Numbered from the stretch's first letter, positions 15,601 to 23,170 are shown. The stretch is DNA of 25,052 nt from an uncultured Prevotella sp. (GCA_902491375.1 CABUHE010000029.1:1-25052); one strand, 5' to 3'. Program-made: numbers and translations. Notes: generated by a model not told the origin, from the sequence alone.

Positions 15601-15955
15601 CAATAAGTTTTGAGGTCGTGAGCGAACTCCAGTCTTTAAGTATCAGCTTGCGTGTCAGGTGTGTAATTGTCCAAAACAGGAACATAATACAAGTCGCACT
15701 AAGCAGAGCGCTCATAGTGTTTACCATGCGTGCAACTTGAGACGGGTCGCTGGCGAAATGAGAGAACAAGTTTGCTGTGAGCATGAAGAACGGTGCTCCA
15801 GGCGGATGTCCTATTTCTAGCTTATAACCTGTGGTGATGAATTCAGGACAGTCCCAAAAGCTGGCTGTCGGCTCAATCGTGCTACAATATACAAAGGCAG
15901 CAATCAGAAAAGCCAGCCAGCCTACGATATTGTCCACTAACTTAAATCGCTTCAT
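12629..15955 (-). CDS. DUF2723 (TMEM260-like) polytopic membrane protein, probable glycosyltransferase
   Basis: The 1108-residue protein has a membrane half with about a dozen hydrophobic helices (residues 10-380 and again about 580-680) and a soluble C-terminal half. Residues 31-60 carry F-W-D-C-P-E-F (D35, E38) and G-H-P-P-G, which fit the acidic motif in the first external loop of GT-C glycosyltransferases. DUF2723 is the domain of eukaryotic TMEM260, described as a protein O-mannosyltransferase, so a lipid-linked-sugar-dependent glycosyltransferase is plausible. Residues about 960-1070 resemble TPR-like helical repeats (K-A-K-K-V-L-A-Y-A-D, K-A-T-E-I-L-N-E-V-F). A TAnnTTTG element lies 69 bases upstream. 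Bacteroidota have general protein O-glycosylation, and this could belong to it; that is inference. Confidence 0.85.
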   Translation of the reverse strand: MKRFKLVDNIVGWLAFLIAAFVYCSTIEPTASFWDCPEFITTGYKLEIGHPPGAPFFMLTANLFSHFASDPSQVARMVNTMSALLSATCIMFLFWTITHLTRKLILKDWSSLTTSKLIAIEASGLVGALIYTFSDTFWFSAVEGEVYAYSSAFTAVVFWLILKWEDHADEPHSDRWLILIMYMTGLSIGVHLLNLLCVSAMVLVFYYRKFPNANLKGSLVALIISFVLIAAILYGVVPGIVTVGGWFELFFVNTLGCPFNTGVIIYIILLVATVIWAIYESYTNKSFKRSNISFVLSVAMLGVPFYGYGWSAFFIGVVILAILWFVVNRQIVSGKAKKPFVSARIKNTVLLCMLMLMIGYSSYALIVIRSSANPPMDQNSPEDIFTLGSYLSRDQYGDTPLVYGQAYTSQVKLDIEDGMCKPHMNEGAPIYQRKEKASPDEKDSYFIVSRKRDYSYAQNMIFPRMWSAAHADAYESWMGGVEGTQVPYDRCGEPITVKMPTMMENLRFFLSYQCNFMYWRYFMWNFAGRQNDIQGNGELEHGNWITGISFLDNLRLGDQSKLPDDLKNNKGHNVFYCLPLLLGLIGLFWQAYRGQRGIRQFWVVFFLFFMTGLAIVLYLNQTPMQPRERDYAYAGSFYAFAIWCGIGVAAIIDLLKKYLKLNGTAVTAVVSILCLLVPIQMASQTWDDHDRSGRYTCRDFGQNYLMSLQDKGNPIVFTNGDNDTFPLWYNQEVEGVRTDARVCNLSYLATDWYIDQMCRGAYDSPALPITWPRLDYCSGTNEYIEVRPDAKSQILELYKTNPKEAKAAFGDNPFELKNIMKHWVRSKDADLHFIPTDTLYITIDKNAVRNSGMMMAADSIPDRMIISLKGKDALYKNDLMMLEIIAQSNWTRPVYVATTVGSENYMNLGDNFVQEGLVNRITPFTTNVAGAKNFDTERVYTNMMTRFKYGGLDKKGIYLDETVMRMCYTHRRLFAQLALNLIAEGKTEKAKKVLAYADKVLPSYNVPMNYLSGGLDIAKAYAHLGNKAKATEILNEVFKNSHQYMMWYNSLTGSRFTQAQQDCVMHIYIMNMCIDTANLFDSNLANKLTKTFNADIATYHAKGGAMPQ

Positions 15956-16024
15956 TTATTAAACTTATGTGTGAATTTAATTATATATTCTTGATTTATG
16001 ATTGGATTTTTATATAAAACGGTG

Positions 16025-16032
16025 CAAAGATA
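16025..16032 (-). promoter_or_regulatory. promoter -7 element of the DUF2723 operon
   Basis: The minus strand reads TATCTTTG, a full TAnnTTTG match, about 70 bases before the ATG at 15955. I see no good -33 TTTG at the standard spacing. Confidence 0.5.
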
Positions 16033-16119
16033 CAAACTTTGTGCCGTGTTACGTTGCGTTTTTTATTTTTTAACGTTGCGCAATTTAATTGGTTCTACAT
16101 ACTTAATGATTGAACGTTG

Positions 16120-18663
16120 TTATTCTAGATCGACTACTGTTATTCCGGCTCCACCAAATTGTACATGCTCGTCATGGAAAGAAGTTACAGAAGGAACAGT
16201 TGCAAGGTATTCGCGTATAAGCTGTCGCAGTATGCCTGCACCGGTTCCGTGAAGTATTCGCACTCTGTGCATTCCGACCAGAATTGCATCGTCTATGAAA
16301 TATGTTACGGCAGAAATAGCCTCATCTCCACGCATTCCACGTACATCGAGGTCTTGCTTGAAGTTCAGCTTACGTTTATCTATTGCTTCCCTTGTATCTC
16401 TGCTTACTGCAACGTATGCTTTCGGTTCTTCTTTTTGTTGAGCTTTAGCACGTTCGAGCCTTTCTGTGCGCATCTTGGTACGCATGTCTCCGAATATAAC
16501 TGTTGCAGTTTGGCCGTCTATGCTTTCAATCTTTCCGACAGTTGTCAGACCTTTTATTCTTACGGTGTCGCCAGGAGCAAGTGGTGTGTCTATTTTTTGA
16601 CGTGATGTGTTAGACTGATTATTCTTGTTTGCGTTGTTCGTTTTTTGTCCTTTGTTTTCTTTTTCTTTCTTCCTTTTTTCACGTCTTGCCTTGCGTTCTT
16701 GTATCTGACGCATTTTTTTAGCTATAAGCTCATCGTTAGCAGCCGTGTCAATGTCTTTTATTCCTGACTTGAAGTTTTCAAGTTCTTCACGTATTTTCTT
16801 AGTCTCAGCTTTTTCCGCCTGACTTTCACGTATTTCCTTGATTGTTTTCTCAATCATGCGGTTGCTCTCGCTGAGCAGTTGCTCGGCCTGTTCTTTAGCC
16901 TTTTTGATTATGTCTTTACGGCTTTGTTCCAGCTCTTTGACTTCCTTTTCGTATTTAGCTATGGTCTGTTCAAGATTCTTCTCACGTTGGTGTATGTTCT
17001 GACGCTTGTTTTCCCAATAGCGTTTGTCACGAACGATGTCTTGCAAATATTTGTCGCTCTGGATGTAGTCGCTGCCGACTATGTCGCTTGCTTTCTTGAT
17101 AACAATTTCCGGCAGTCCTATTTTACGGGCTATTTCTATTGCGAATGAACTGCCTGGATTGCCTATTGACAACTGGAAAAGTGGACGCATCTGCTGTCTG
17201 TCATAAAGCATTGCGCCATTTGCGACATATTTGTGCGTATCGGCAAAGTGTTTTAGATTCTGATAATGTGTAGTTATTACTCCGTATGCCTTGCGTTCAC
17301 AGAATTGTTCAAGTACAGCTTCTGCGATAGCTCCTCCTATTTGTGGCTCAGTACCTGTTCCGAACTCGTCGATAAGCAGAAGGGTAGAGTCGTTGGCGTA
17401 CTTCATCATCTGTTTCATGTTCATAAGGTGACTTGAATACGTACTGAGGTCGTTTTCGATGCTCTGTTCGTCACCTATATCTATAAATATGTTGTCGAAT
17501 ACGCCTGTGTGTGATCGTTCTCCCATTGAAACAGACAATCCGCATTGCAGCATATATTGTGTTAAGCCTACTGTTTTTAGACATACAGACTTACCGCCGG
17601 CGTTCGGCCCTGAGATTATGAGTATGCGCTTTTCCTGTGTCAGCATTATGTCAAGCGGTACAATGCTCTTGCCCTGTTTATTTAATGATAGTTGAAGTAA
17701 CGGGTGAGACGCCTGTATCCAGTCAATATGCGGATGCGGCTCGACAGTTGGCTCTATTCCGTTTATTAGTTGAGCAAACTTTGCTTTTGCGTTTATGAAA
17801 TCAATCGTAGCAAGAAATCCGTATGATTCAAGTATCGGTTTTACGTGAGGGCGCACGAGTTTAGAGAATTCTGTCAGTATGCGTATAATCTCTCTACGCT
17901 CGTCCGATTCAAGTTCTCTTATCTTGTTGTTTGCCTCTACTACCTCACTCGGTTCAATGAATACGGTCTTGCCGGATGCAGATTCATCGTGAACAATACC
18001 TCTTATCCGGCGTTTCAGGCCTTGAGTTACAGGTATTACGAGTCGGCCGTCGCGTATTGCTGGCGTCACGTCTTTGTCAACAAGTCCTTCACTTTGAGCT
18101 GAGCGTAGTATGCCATAAAGTGTGCGTGATATGTTCCCTTCTGTTCTCGCCAGTTCCCTGCGGATATTGGCAAGTTCAGGAGAAGCACTGTCTTTGATAT
18201 GTCCGAATTTGTCAAGTATGCGGTCGATAGCCTGTACTAATTGTGGAAATGTAAGAACATCGACAGTTAGTCGGTGAAGGGCCGGGTATGGGTAAGCTTT
18301 TTCTTCTCCGTCCTCATCATCGCCGTCAGATCTGTTCAGATAGTTTACAATCGCGCATATTGTATCTAGTGAGCGGCGCAGGTCAAACAGTTCGCCTTCA
18401 TCCAGATGTGTACCCTCAAGGCGCAGACGGCTTACAGACTGACGTACGTCAAAGAAATAGTGCATTGGAAAATCATCAGATTCTTCTTGCAGACGTCGGA
18501 ACTCACGGACCTGTGCCAGCCATTCATTTATTTCGCCTGCATCATGACTTGCCTGCATCTCGTCAACCTTTTCTTTTCCTAATGTGCTGAGGCATCTTTC
18601 GCGTAGAAGAGTGCGTATTTCGTCGAAGCCTATCTTGCTTTCAAATGTCTTTGGGTAAATCAT
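16120..18663 (-). CDS. mutS2: MutS2 endonuclease / ATPase with Smr domain
   Basis: The 847-residue protein is a full-length MutS2. Residues 1-340 form the core/clamp region without the mismatch-recognition domain of MutS1. The ATPase follows, with Walker A S-G-P-N-A-G-G-K-S (351-359), the signature S-T-Y-S-S-H-L (408-414) and Walker B L-L-L-I-D-E-F-G-T-G (428-437). A long coiled coil covers about 510-660 and is very rich in lysine and glutamate. A KOW-like segment follows (P-G-D-T-V-R-I-K-G). The C-terminal Smr domain has L-D-V-R-G-M and H-G-T-G-A-G-I-L-R. MutS2 suppresses recombination and, in some bacteria, rescues collided ribosomes by splitting them. A good promoter lies almost at the ATG, so the transcript may be nearly leaderless. 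Confidence 0.96.
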   Translation of the reverse strand: MIYPKTFESKIGFDEIRTLLRERCLSTLGKEKVDEMQASHDAGEINEWLAQVREFRRLQEESDDFPMHYFFDVRQSVSRLRLEGTHLDEGELFDLRRSLDTICAIVNYLNRSDGDDEDGEEKAYPYPALHRLTVDVLTFPQLVQAIDRILDKFGHIKDSASPELANIRRELARTEGNISRTLYGILRSAQSEGLVDKDVTPAIRDGRLVIPVTQGLKRRIRGIVHDESASGKTVFIEPSEVVEANNKIRELESDERREIIRILTEFSKLVRPHVKPILESYGFLATIDFINAKAKFAQLINGIEPTVEPHPHIDWIQASHPLLQLSLNKQGKSIVPLDIMLTQEKRILIISGPNAGGKSVCLKTVGLTQYMLQCGLSVSMGERSHTGVFDNIFIDIGDEQSIENDLSTYSSHLMNMKQMMKYANDSTLLLIDEFGTGTEPQIGGAIAEAVLEQFCERKAYGVITTHYQNLKHFADTHKYVANGAMLYDRQQMRPLFQLSIGNPGSSFAIEIARKIGLPEIVIKKASDIVGSDYIQSDKYLQDIVRDKRYWENKRQNIHQREKNLEQTIAKYEKEVKELEQSRKDIIKKAKEQAEQLLSESNRMIEKTIKEIRESQAEKAETKKIREELENFKSGIKDIDTAANDELIAKKMRQIQERKARREKRKKEKENKGQKTNNANKNNQSNTSRQKIDTPLAPGDTVRIKGLTTVGKIESIDGQTATVIFGDMRTKMRTERLERAKAQQKEEPKAYVAVSRDTREAIDKRKLNFKQDLDVRGMRGDEAISAVTYFIDDAILVGMHRVRILHGTGAGILRQLIREYLATVPSVTSFHDEHVQFGGAGITVVDLE

Positions 18664-18667
18664 GCTG

Positions 18668-18698
18668 CAAAATTACTCATTTTGCCTGTTATGACAAA
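18668..18698 (-). promoter_or_regulatory. mutS2 promoter (TTTG-N19-TAATTTTG)
   Basis: On the minus strand a -33 TTTG (18695-18698) and a -7 TAATTTTG (18668-18675) are separated by 19 bases, a full Bacteroidota match. The -7 box ends only four bases before the ATG at 18663. Confidence 0.7.
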
Positions 18699-18789
18699 GC
18701 TTATCTGATGGCAAAAACATGAATGTTATTCCCGAAAATGCTCAAAAATGAAAAAAATATGCTTTTTTGATAAAATTTCTCCGAAAAAA

Positions 18790-18821
18790 TTTGGATATAT
18801 AAAGAAAACCCTTTACCTTTG
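18790..18821 (+). promoter_or_regulatory. tRNA-Ser promoter (TTTG-N20-TACCTTTG)
   Basis: TTTG at 18790-18793 and TACCTTTG at 18814-18821 have a 20-base spacer, a perfect Bacteroidota promoter, 37 bases before the mature tRNA. The tRNA-Lys promoter has the same elements and spacing. Confidence 0.85.
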
Positions 18822-18858
18822 CACTCGCTTTTGAACACGAAGCTAACCCTTCGGAAAA

Positions 18859-18943
18859 GGAGAGATGGTAGAGTGGTCGATTACAACGGTCTTGAAAACC
18901 GTCGTGCTGAGAGGCACCGGGGGTTCGAATCCCTCTCTCTCCG
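18859..18943 (+). tRNA. tRNA-Ser (anticodon UGA)
   Basis: The acceptor arms GGAGAGA (18859-18865) and TCTCTCC (18936-18942) pair fully and are followed by discriminator G. The anticodon arm ACGGT-CTTGAAA-ACCGT shows anticodon TGA. A long variable arm (GTGCTGAGAGGCAC) and a T arm with TTCGAAT are present, as expected for a class II serine tRNA. CCA is not encoded. Confidence 0.96.
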
Positions 18944-18978
18944 CAATGAATATTGAAAATCGATATTCGCAGAGTTAA

Positions 18979-19010
18979 GCCCGGCTTTACATAATATTGT
19001 AAAGTCGGGC
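18979..19010 (+). terminator. intrinsic terminator after tRNA-Ser
   Basis: A 13-bp stem with one G-T pair (18979-18991 with 18998-19010) around a six-base loop is followed by ATTTTTA. It stands between the tRNA and the DUF262 gene, whose ATG is only 18 bases past the stem. Confidence 0.8.
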
Positions 19011-19028
19011 ATTTTTAATAAAAATACA

Positions 19029-21092
19029 ATGAAAGCTAATCCTATTCAACTTTTTAAGTTTTTGCAACGACAAGACACTCAGTTTGTAATTCCTATATAT
19101 CAACGTAATTACGATTGGAGTGAAGAGCAATGTAAGCAGTTATTGGATGATATTATTGAGGTTGGTAGTAAGCCAAGAGAAGATTCTAAAGTGCATTTTA
19201 TTGGTAGTATAGTATATGTTTGTAATGATGAATATACTACAGAAGAAGTCGAGCAGCTTGTTATAATTGATGGTCAACAAAGGATAACAACTATAACTTT
19301 GATGTTAATTGCATTATATAATTTTGCAAAGAGCCAAAATAATATAGAACGAGCTAGAACAATCTTTGACTATTACTTGATAAATCGTAATACTTCTAAT
19401 GCATCTTTTAAAATAAAATTAAAGGCAACAGATAACAATGAGAAGGATTTGCGTCTATTATTAGAGAATCGTTCTATTCCATATGAATATTCTAAAATTA
19501 AAAATAATTATAATTTCTTTATAAAGAACATAACAAAAGAAAATTATGAAATTATTTATGAAGGCTTTAGACGTTTATTGTTTGTTGAAATAAGACTTGA
19601 ACGAGGAAAAGACAATGCTCAAAAAATATTTGAAAGTCTTAATTCGACAGGTTTGGATCTGTCACAAGCAGATTTGATTAGGAATTATATTTTAATGGGC
19701 CTGGAGCCAGCAGAACAGGAGCGTTTATTTAATAGCTATTGGTCTGAAATTGAAAATAATACTAAATTAAATGGATCTTCATATGTTTCTGATTTTATAA
19801 GGGATTATCTTACCATTAAAACAGGGGAAATTCCTAATAAAAATCGTGTATATTATATGTTTAAACATCAGTTTGATATAGAAGATAATTTGGATTTAGA
19901 TCAAATATTAGGCGAAATTTTAAATTATTCAGAGATTTATAATAAACTTATTTCTCCTGAAAACATAAATGATGTCGAAATACGCAGAGAGATTACTTAT
20001 ATAAAGTATATAGAGATAAATGTCTCGTATCCTTTTTTGTTGCAGGTATTAGATGATTTTATTCATAAGAGAATTGAAAAGCAAACTTTGATAAACGTTT
20101 TGAAGTTTATTCAGTCTTATGTATGTCGTCGTTTCATATTAGATTTGCCAACTAATGCATTGAACAAGATTTTCATGAATTTATATAGGCAAATAAATAA
20201 GGACGATTATGAAAAATCTCTTTATTATTATATTTTGACAAGAAGTGGAAAAGTACGTATTCCTTCTAATAGTGAAATTTTGAATTATTTACGCGATAAG
20301 GACTTATATAATGCTCGCTCTAAAATGAAATTATATATATTAGAAAGGATGGAAAATTATGATAGTAAAGAGCCGGTTTCAATTATTAATAATCCGAATA
20401 TAACTATTGAACATATTTTTCCTCAAAAACCAGATTTTTCTTGGAGAAAAAGTATGACAGATGATGAGTATAAATTATTTACTGACAAATATCTTCATAC
20501 AATAGGGAATTTAACGTTATCTGGTAATAACGGAGCTTTAGGTAATAAAAGTTTTTTGGAGAAAAAACAAATGAATAAAGATGGTCATGAACAGGGGTAT
20601 ATTTATAGTCGTTTATGGTTAAATCGTTTTTTGAGTAGTATCTGTTGTTGGAATAAAGAAAATTATGATATTCGTACCAAAATATTGGAAGAACGATTTC
20701 TTAAAATTTGGCCTTTACCAATTGTTGAAATTCAAGATATTCCTGAAGTAAATGTTTGTGATATGGATTTAAATATGGTCACAGGCAAGGAAATTGAATA
20801 TGCTATATTTTTTGGTAAAAAACTACCTGGAGATAAATATAAAGGAATAAAGTTGTATAATTATATTATAAAAGAATTGTTTAATTTGTCTACCGAAGAT
20901 GAATTTATTCATAAATTTTCATCAATACTTAGATTGACTGAAAATGATCTTCATAGATGCCAACCTCTAAATAGTACATATTTTTATGATACGAATTTAA
21001 GCTATTTCCAAATATTTTCTAATTTGAAAAAGATATTAGAAATTATGGATATGACTGATGAATTGTATATAAAAATTAGAAATAAGCATTAA
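19029..21092 (+). CDS. DUF262/DUF1524 (GmrSD-like) protein, probable type IV restriction or defence gene
   Basis: The 687-residue protein combines an N-terminal DUF262 (GmrS/ParB-like) domain with a DUF1524 HNH-type nuclease. DUF262 shows I-P-I-Y-Q-R-N-Y-D-W (21-30), L-L-D-D-I (38-42) and I-I-D-G-Q-Q-R-I-T-T (79-88), the NTP-hydrolysing motifs of this family. DUF1524 shows I-E-H-I-F-P-Q-K (460-467) and H-T-I-G-N-L-T-L (490-497) followed by N-K-S-F-x2-K-K. Fused GmrSD proteins restrict phage DNA with modified (glucosylated) cytosines, and related proteins act in other defence settings. The C terminus (570-687) is not recognised. Base composition is much more AT-rich than the neighbours, which suggests acquisition. 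No promoter lies between the tRNA terminator and the ATG. No partner gene, integrase or toxin-antitoxin pair is adjacent. Confidence 0.88.
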   Translation: MKANPIQLFKFLQRQDTQFVIPIYQRNYDWSEEQCKQLLDDIIEVGSKPREDSKVHFIGSIVYVCNDEYTTEEVEQLVIIDGQQRITTITLMLIALYNFAKSQNNIERARTIFDYYLINRNTSNASFKIKLKATDNNEKDLRLLLENRSIPYEYSKIKNNYNFFIKNITKENYEIIYEGFRRLLFVEIRLERGKDNAQKIFESLNSTGLDLSQADLIRNYILMGLEPAEQERLFNSYWSEIENNTKLNGSSYVSDFIRDYLTIKTGEIPNKNRVYYMFKHQFDIEDNLDLDQILGEILNYSEIYNKLISPENINDVEIRREITYIKYIEINVSYPFLLQVLDDFIHKRIEKQTLINVLKFIQSYVCRRFILDLPTNALNKIFMNLYRQINKDDYEKSLYYYILTRSGKVRIPSNSEILNYLRDKDLYNARSKMKLYILERMENYDSKEPVSIINNPNITIEHIFPQKPDFSWRKSMTDDEYKLFTDKYLHTIGNLTLSGNNGALGNKSFLEKKQMNKDGHEQGYIYSRLWLNRFLSSICCWNKENYDIRTKILEERFLKIWPLPIVEIQDIPEVNVCDMDLNMVTGKEIEYAIFFGKKLPGDKYKGIKLYNYIIKELFNLSTEDEFIHKFSSILRLTENDLHRCQPLNSTYFYDTNLSYFQIFSNLKKILEIMDMTDELYIKIRNKH

Positions 21093-21291
21093 TCATATAT
21101 TTATTTTTGGAATAAAAATTTTTAATAGGAAACTATCTTCATTAAATATTTGTTAGATATATTTTTACCGTGTTGTTCTATTTTGTACAATGCGGTTTTT
21201 TATGGTAGTGTTTCACAGAGTGTGTATGTGGCATAATTTGTGATGACTTTATTGTAATAATATTGGGATATTTGTCTGTAATAAAAAATAA

Positions 21292-21330
21292 AAAGCACTA
21301 AATAGATAATTATCAACTATTTAGTGCTTT
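21292..21330 (-). terminator. intrinsic terminator after tRNA-Lys
   Basis: A perfect 14-bp stem (21292-21305 with 21317-21330) begins six bases past the tRNA-Lys 3' end. On the minus strand it is followed by a long T-rich run. Confidence 0.85.
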
Positions 21331-21336
21331 ATTTTG

Positions 21337-21409
21337 TACGCCTGCAGGGGTTCGAACCCTGGACCCTCTGATTAAGAGTCAGATGCTCTACCAACTGAGC
21401 TACAAGCGC
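21337..21409 (-). tRNA. tRNA-Lys (anticodon CUU)
   Basis: On the minus strand the acceptor arms GCGCTTG and CAGGCGT pair with two G-T pairs. The D arm AGCTCAGTTGGTAGAGC, the anticodon arm TCTGA-CTCTTAA-TCAGA (anticodon CTT) and the T arm CAGGG-TTCGAAC-CCCTG are all intact. Length is 73 bases and CCA is not encoded. Confidence 0.96.
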
Positions 21410-21439
21410 GTCACATTTGTTATCTCTCAAATGCGAGTG

Positions 21440-21471
21440 CAAAGGTAGGCAGTTTTTCTTAAACCACCAAA
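21440..21471 (-). promoter_or_regulatory. tRNA-Lys promoter (TTTG-N20-TACCTTTG)
   Basis: On the minus strand TTTG (21468-21471) and TACCTTTG (21440-21447) have a 20-base spacer, the same as the tRNA-Ser promoter. Confidence 0.85.
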
Positions 21472-21596
21472 TGTTTTTGAAACTTTTTTCAAAAAATCTT
21501 TATTTTTCTCTTGTTCTTGTGGATTTAAGGCTGTTTGGGGCTGTATTTTGTGCTAAAACATTTTTTTGTAGTAAATAAAAATTAGTTACTGAATTT

Positions 21597-21628
21597 TTTG
21601 ATGCATGGGTAACTTATTTGTATCTTTG
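21597..21628 (+). promoter_or_regulatory. GH28 gene promoter (TTTG-N20-TATCTTTG)
   Basis: TTTG at 21597-21600 and TATCTTTG at 21621-21628 are separated by 20 bases, a full Bacteroidota match, giving a leader of about 80 bases before the ATG at 21714. Confidence 0.8.
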
Positions 21629-21713
21629 CAATCAAATGGATTAATCTTTCATGATTCCTTCATTGTGCCGCCCTTTTGAATAATTATATATATAAACTTA
21701 TAAACTAATCAAA

Positions 21714-23129
21714 ATGAAGAAAACTTTTATTTTGTTTTTGGTCGCATTGTTTTCTGTTAATGCGGTCGAAGCTGAAGACTATGGGTCTTATTACAAGAAT
21801 CTGCCAGTGAATCTTCCTGTCGTGTCTGCTCCGGTTATTCCTGAAAATACTGTTAATATAAAGGATTATGGTGGAGTAGGAGATGGAACGACACTTAACA
21901 CCGATGCTTTTAAGAAGGCAATCAGTGCTCTTGAGAAGAAAGGTGGAGGTCATCTCGTTGTGCCTGAGGGTATCTGGATGACAGGGTTGATTTCTTTGAA
22001 GGACAATATAGACCTTCATATAGAGAAGAACGCTGTGATAATGGCTTCACCTGACAAAAATCTTTTTATAAAGGTAAAGGATGGGAAGAAAGATGATAAG
22101 TGTACACCGATGATCAGTGCCAGCAAGCGTAAGAATGTGTCAATTACGGGCGAAGGTGCTATTGATGGCAACGGGGCTTATTGGAGGCCTGTGAAGCGTT
22201 CAAAGGTAAGTGATGTTGAATGGAACGAGTACAAATATTTGGGCGGTACAGAGGCCGAAAATGGCAAGCTGTGGTTCCCGTTCAATCTGAAACATTTTGA
22301 TAATGTTGCAGATACTCCTGAGGCTCAGGAGAAGATGCGTACTCACTTGATTAGAATTACTGACTGTGAGAATGTGTTGGTTGAAGGTGTTACAATTCAG
22401 AATTCTCCTAAATTCCATTTGATTCCGACACGTTGTAAGAATGTTATTGTCGACGGAGTTACGATCCGTTGTCCGTGGAATGCGCAGAATGGTGATGCTC
22501 TTGATATCAGCAGCTGTCGTAACGTACTTATCGTAAATAACACAATCGATGCAGGTGACGACGGTATCTGTATGAAAGGCGGAGCCGGTGAGTCAGGAGT
22601 AAAGTATGGACCGTGTGAGAATATTCTCATCGAAAATAATGTAGTTTACCACGCTCATGGCGGTTTTGTCATAGGTTCAGAGTTCTCAGGCGGAATGAAG
22701 AATATCGTTGTTCGCAACAACCGTTTCAGTGGCACTGATACAGGTCTGCGTTTCAAGAGTGGCATTGGACGTGGTGGAAAGACTGAAGGAATATATATCA
22801 GCGACATTGTAATGACTGACATTAAGGATGAGGCTGTGGTCTTCGATTGCACTTATATTGATAAAAAGTACAGTGTGAAGGAAGATGACGGTAAAACAAC
22901 CAGCGTGGTTAAGAACGCTCCTTTTGTGCCTGAATTCTGCGACATTCACATTTCTAATGTTACTTGTTACAATGTCAAGACAGCTGTGTCTGTAACAGGT
23001 TTGCCTGGAATGAATTGCGTTCATGATGTAACAATTGACAATTCTAAGTTCTTCTATACAAATAAGGATAAGAAGTTTGTCGATAACCCGGAAATATCAA
23101 TAACCAATACAACGTTTACTACATTCTGA
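21714..23129 (+). CDS. glycoside hydrolase family 28 (polygalacturonase-type) protein
   Basis: The 471-residue protein is a secreted GH28 enzyme of the right-handed beta-helix type. A signal peptide (MKKTFILFLVALFS, cleavage after A-V-E-A near 20) is followed by N-I-K-D-Y-G-G-V-G-D-G-T (48-59), the usual GH28 opening. The catalytic set is N-G-D (259-261), G-D-D (281-283), H-G-G (315-317) and R-F-K (346-348), matching the family's NTD, DD, GHG and RIK positions. It probably cleaves galacturonan or a related uronic-acid glycan in the periplasm. No SusC/SusD genes, other carbohydrate-active genes or hybrid sensor lie nearby, so it is an orphan outside any visible polysaccharide-utilisation locus. 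Promoter and terminator flank it closely, so it is monocistronic. Confidence 0.93.
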   Translation: MKKTFILFLVALFSVNAVEAEDYGSYYKNLPVNLPVVSAPVIPENTVNIKDYGGVGDGTTLNTDAFKKAISALEKKGGGHLVVPEGIWMTGLISLKDNIDLHIEKNAVIMASPDKNLFIKVKDGKKDDKCTPMISASKRKNVSITGEGAIDGNGAYWRPVKRSKVSDVEWNEYKYLGGTEAENGKLWFPFNLKHFDNVADTPEAQEKMRTHLIRITDCENVLVEGVTIQNSPKFHLIPTRCKNVIVDGVTIRCPWNAQNGDALDISSCRNVLIVNNTIDAGDDGICMKGGAGESGVKYGPCENILIENNVVYHAHGGFVIGSEFSGGMKNIVVRNNRFSGTDTGLRFKSGIGRGGKTEGIYISDIVMTDIKDEAVVFDCTYIDKKYSVKEDDGKTTSVVKNAPFVPEFCDIHISNVTCYNVKTAVSVTGLPGMNCVHDVTIDNSKFFYTNKDKKFVDNPEISITNTTFTTF

Positions 23130-23133
23130 TAGG

Positions 23134-23170
23134 TAATGGCTGTGCGTGTATTTTGCTTGCACAGCCATTA
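23134..23170 (+). terminator. terminator after the GH28 gene
   Basis: A perfect 12-bp stem (23134-23145 with 23159-23170) around a 13-base loop starts four bases after the stop codon. The sequence after it is only partly T-rich. Confidence 0.75.

Larger units (their letters stand above)
21410..21713. other. divergent intergenic region between tRNA-Lys and the GH28 gene
   Basis: This 304-base gap carries the two divergent promoters listed separately and an 85-base GH28 leader. A short inverted repeat TTTTTGAAA/TTTCAAAAA lies near 21474-21495, between the promoters. No coding frame is seen. Confidence 0.7.

Noticed and set aside
16159..16605. 148-codon plus-strand frame opposite the mutS2 Smr and KOW region
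   Set aside because: The minus strand encodes the conserved Smr domain here; the plus frame has no family features.
18859..21409. Integrative island with tRNA attachment repeats
   Set aside because: No direct repeat of the tRNA-Ser 3' end is seen up to tRNA-Lys and there is no integrase, so I keep only the weaker claim of an acquired gene between tRNAs.
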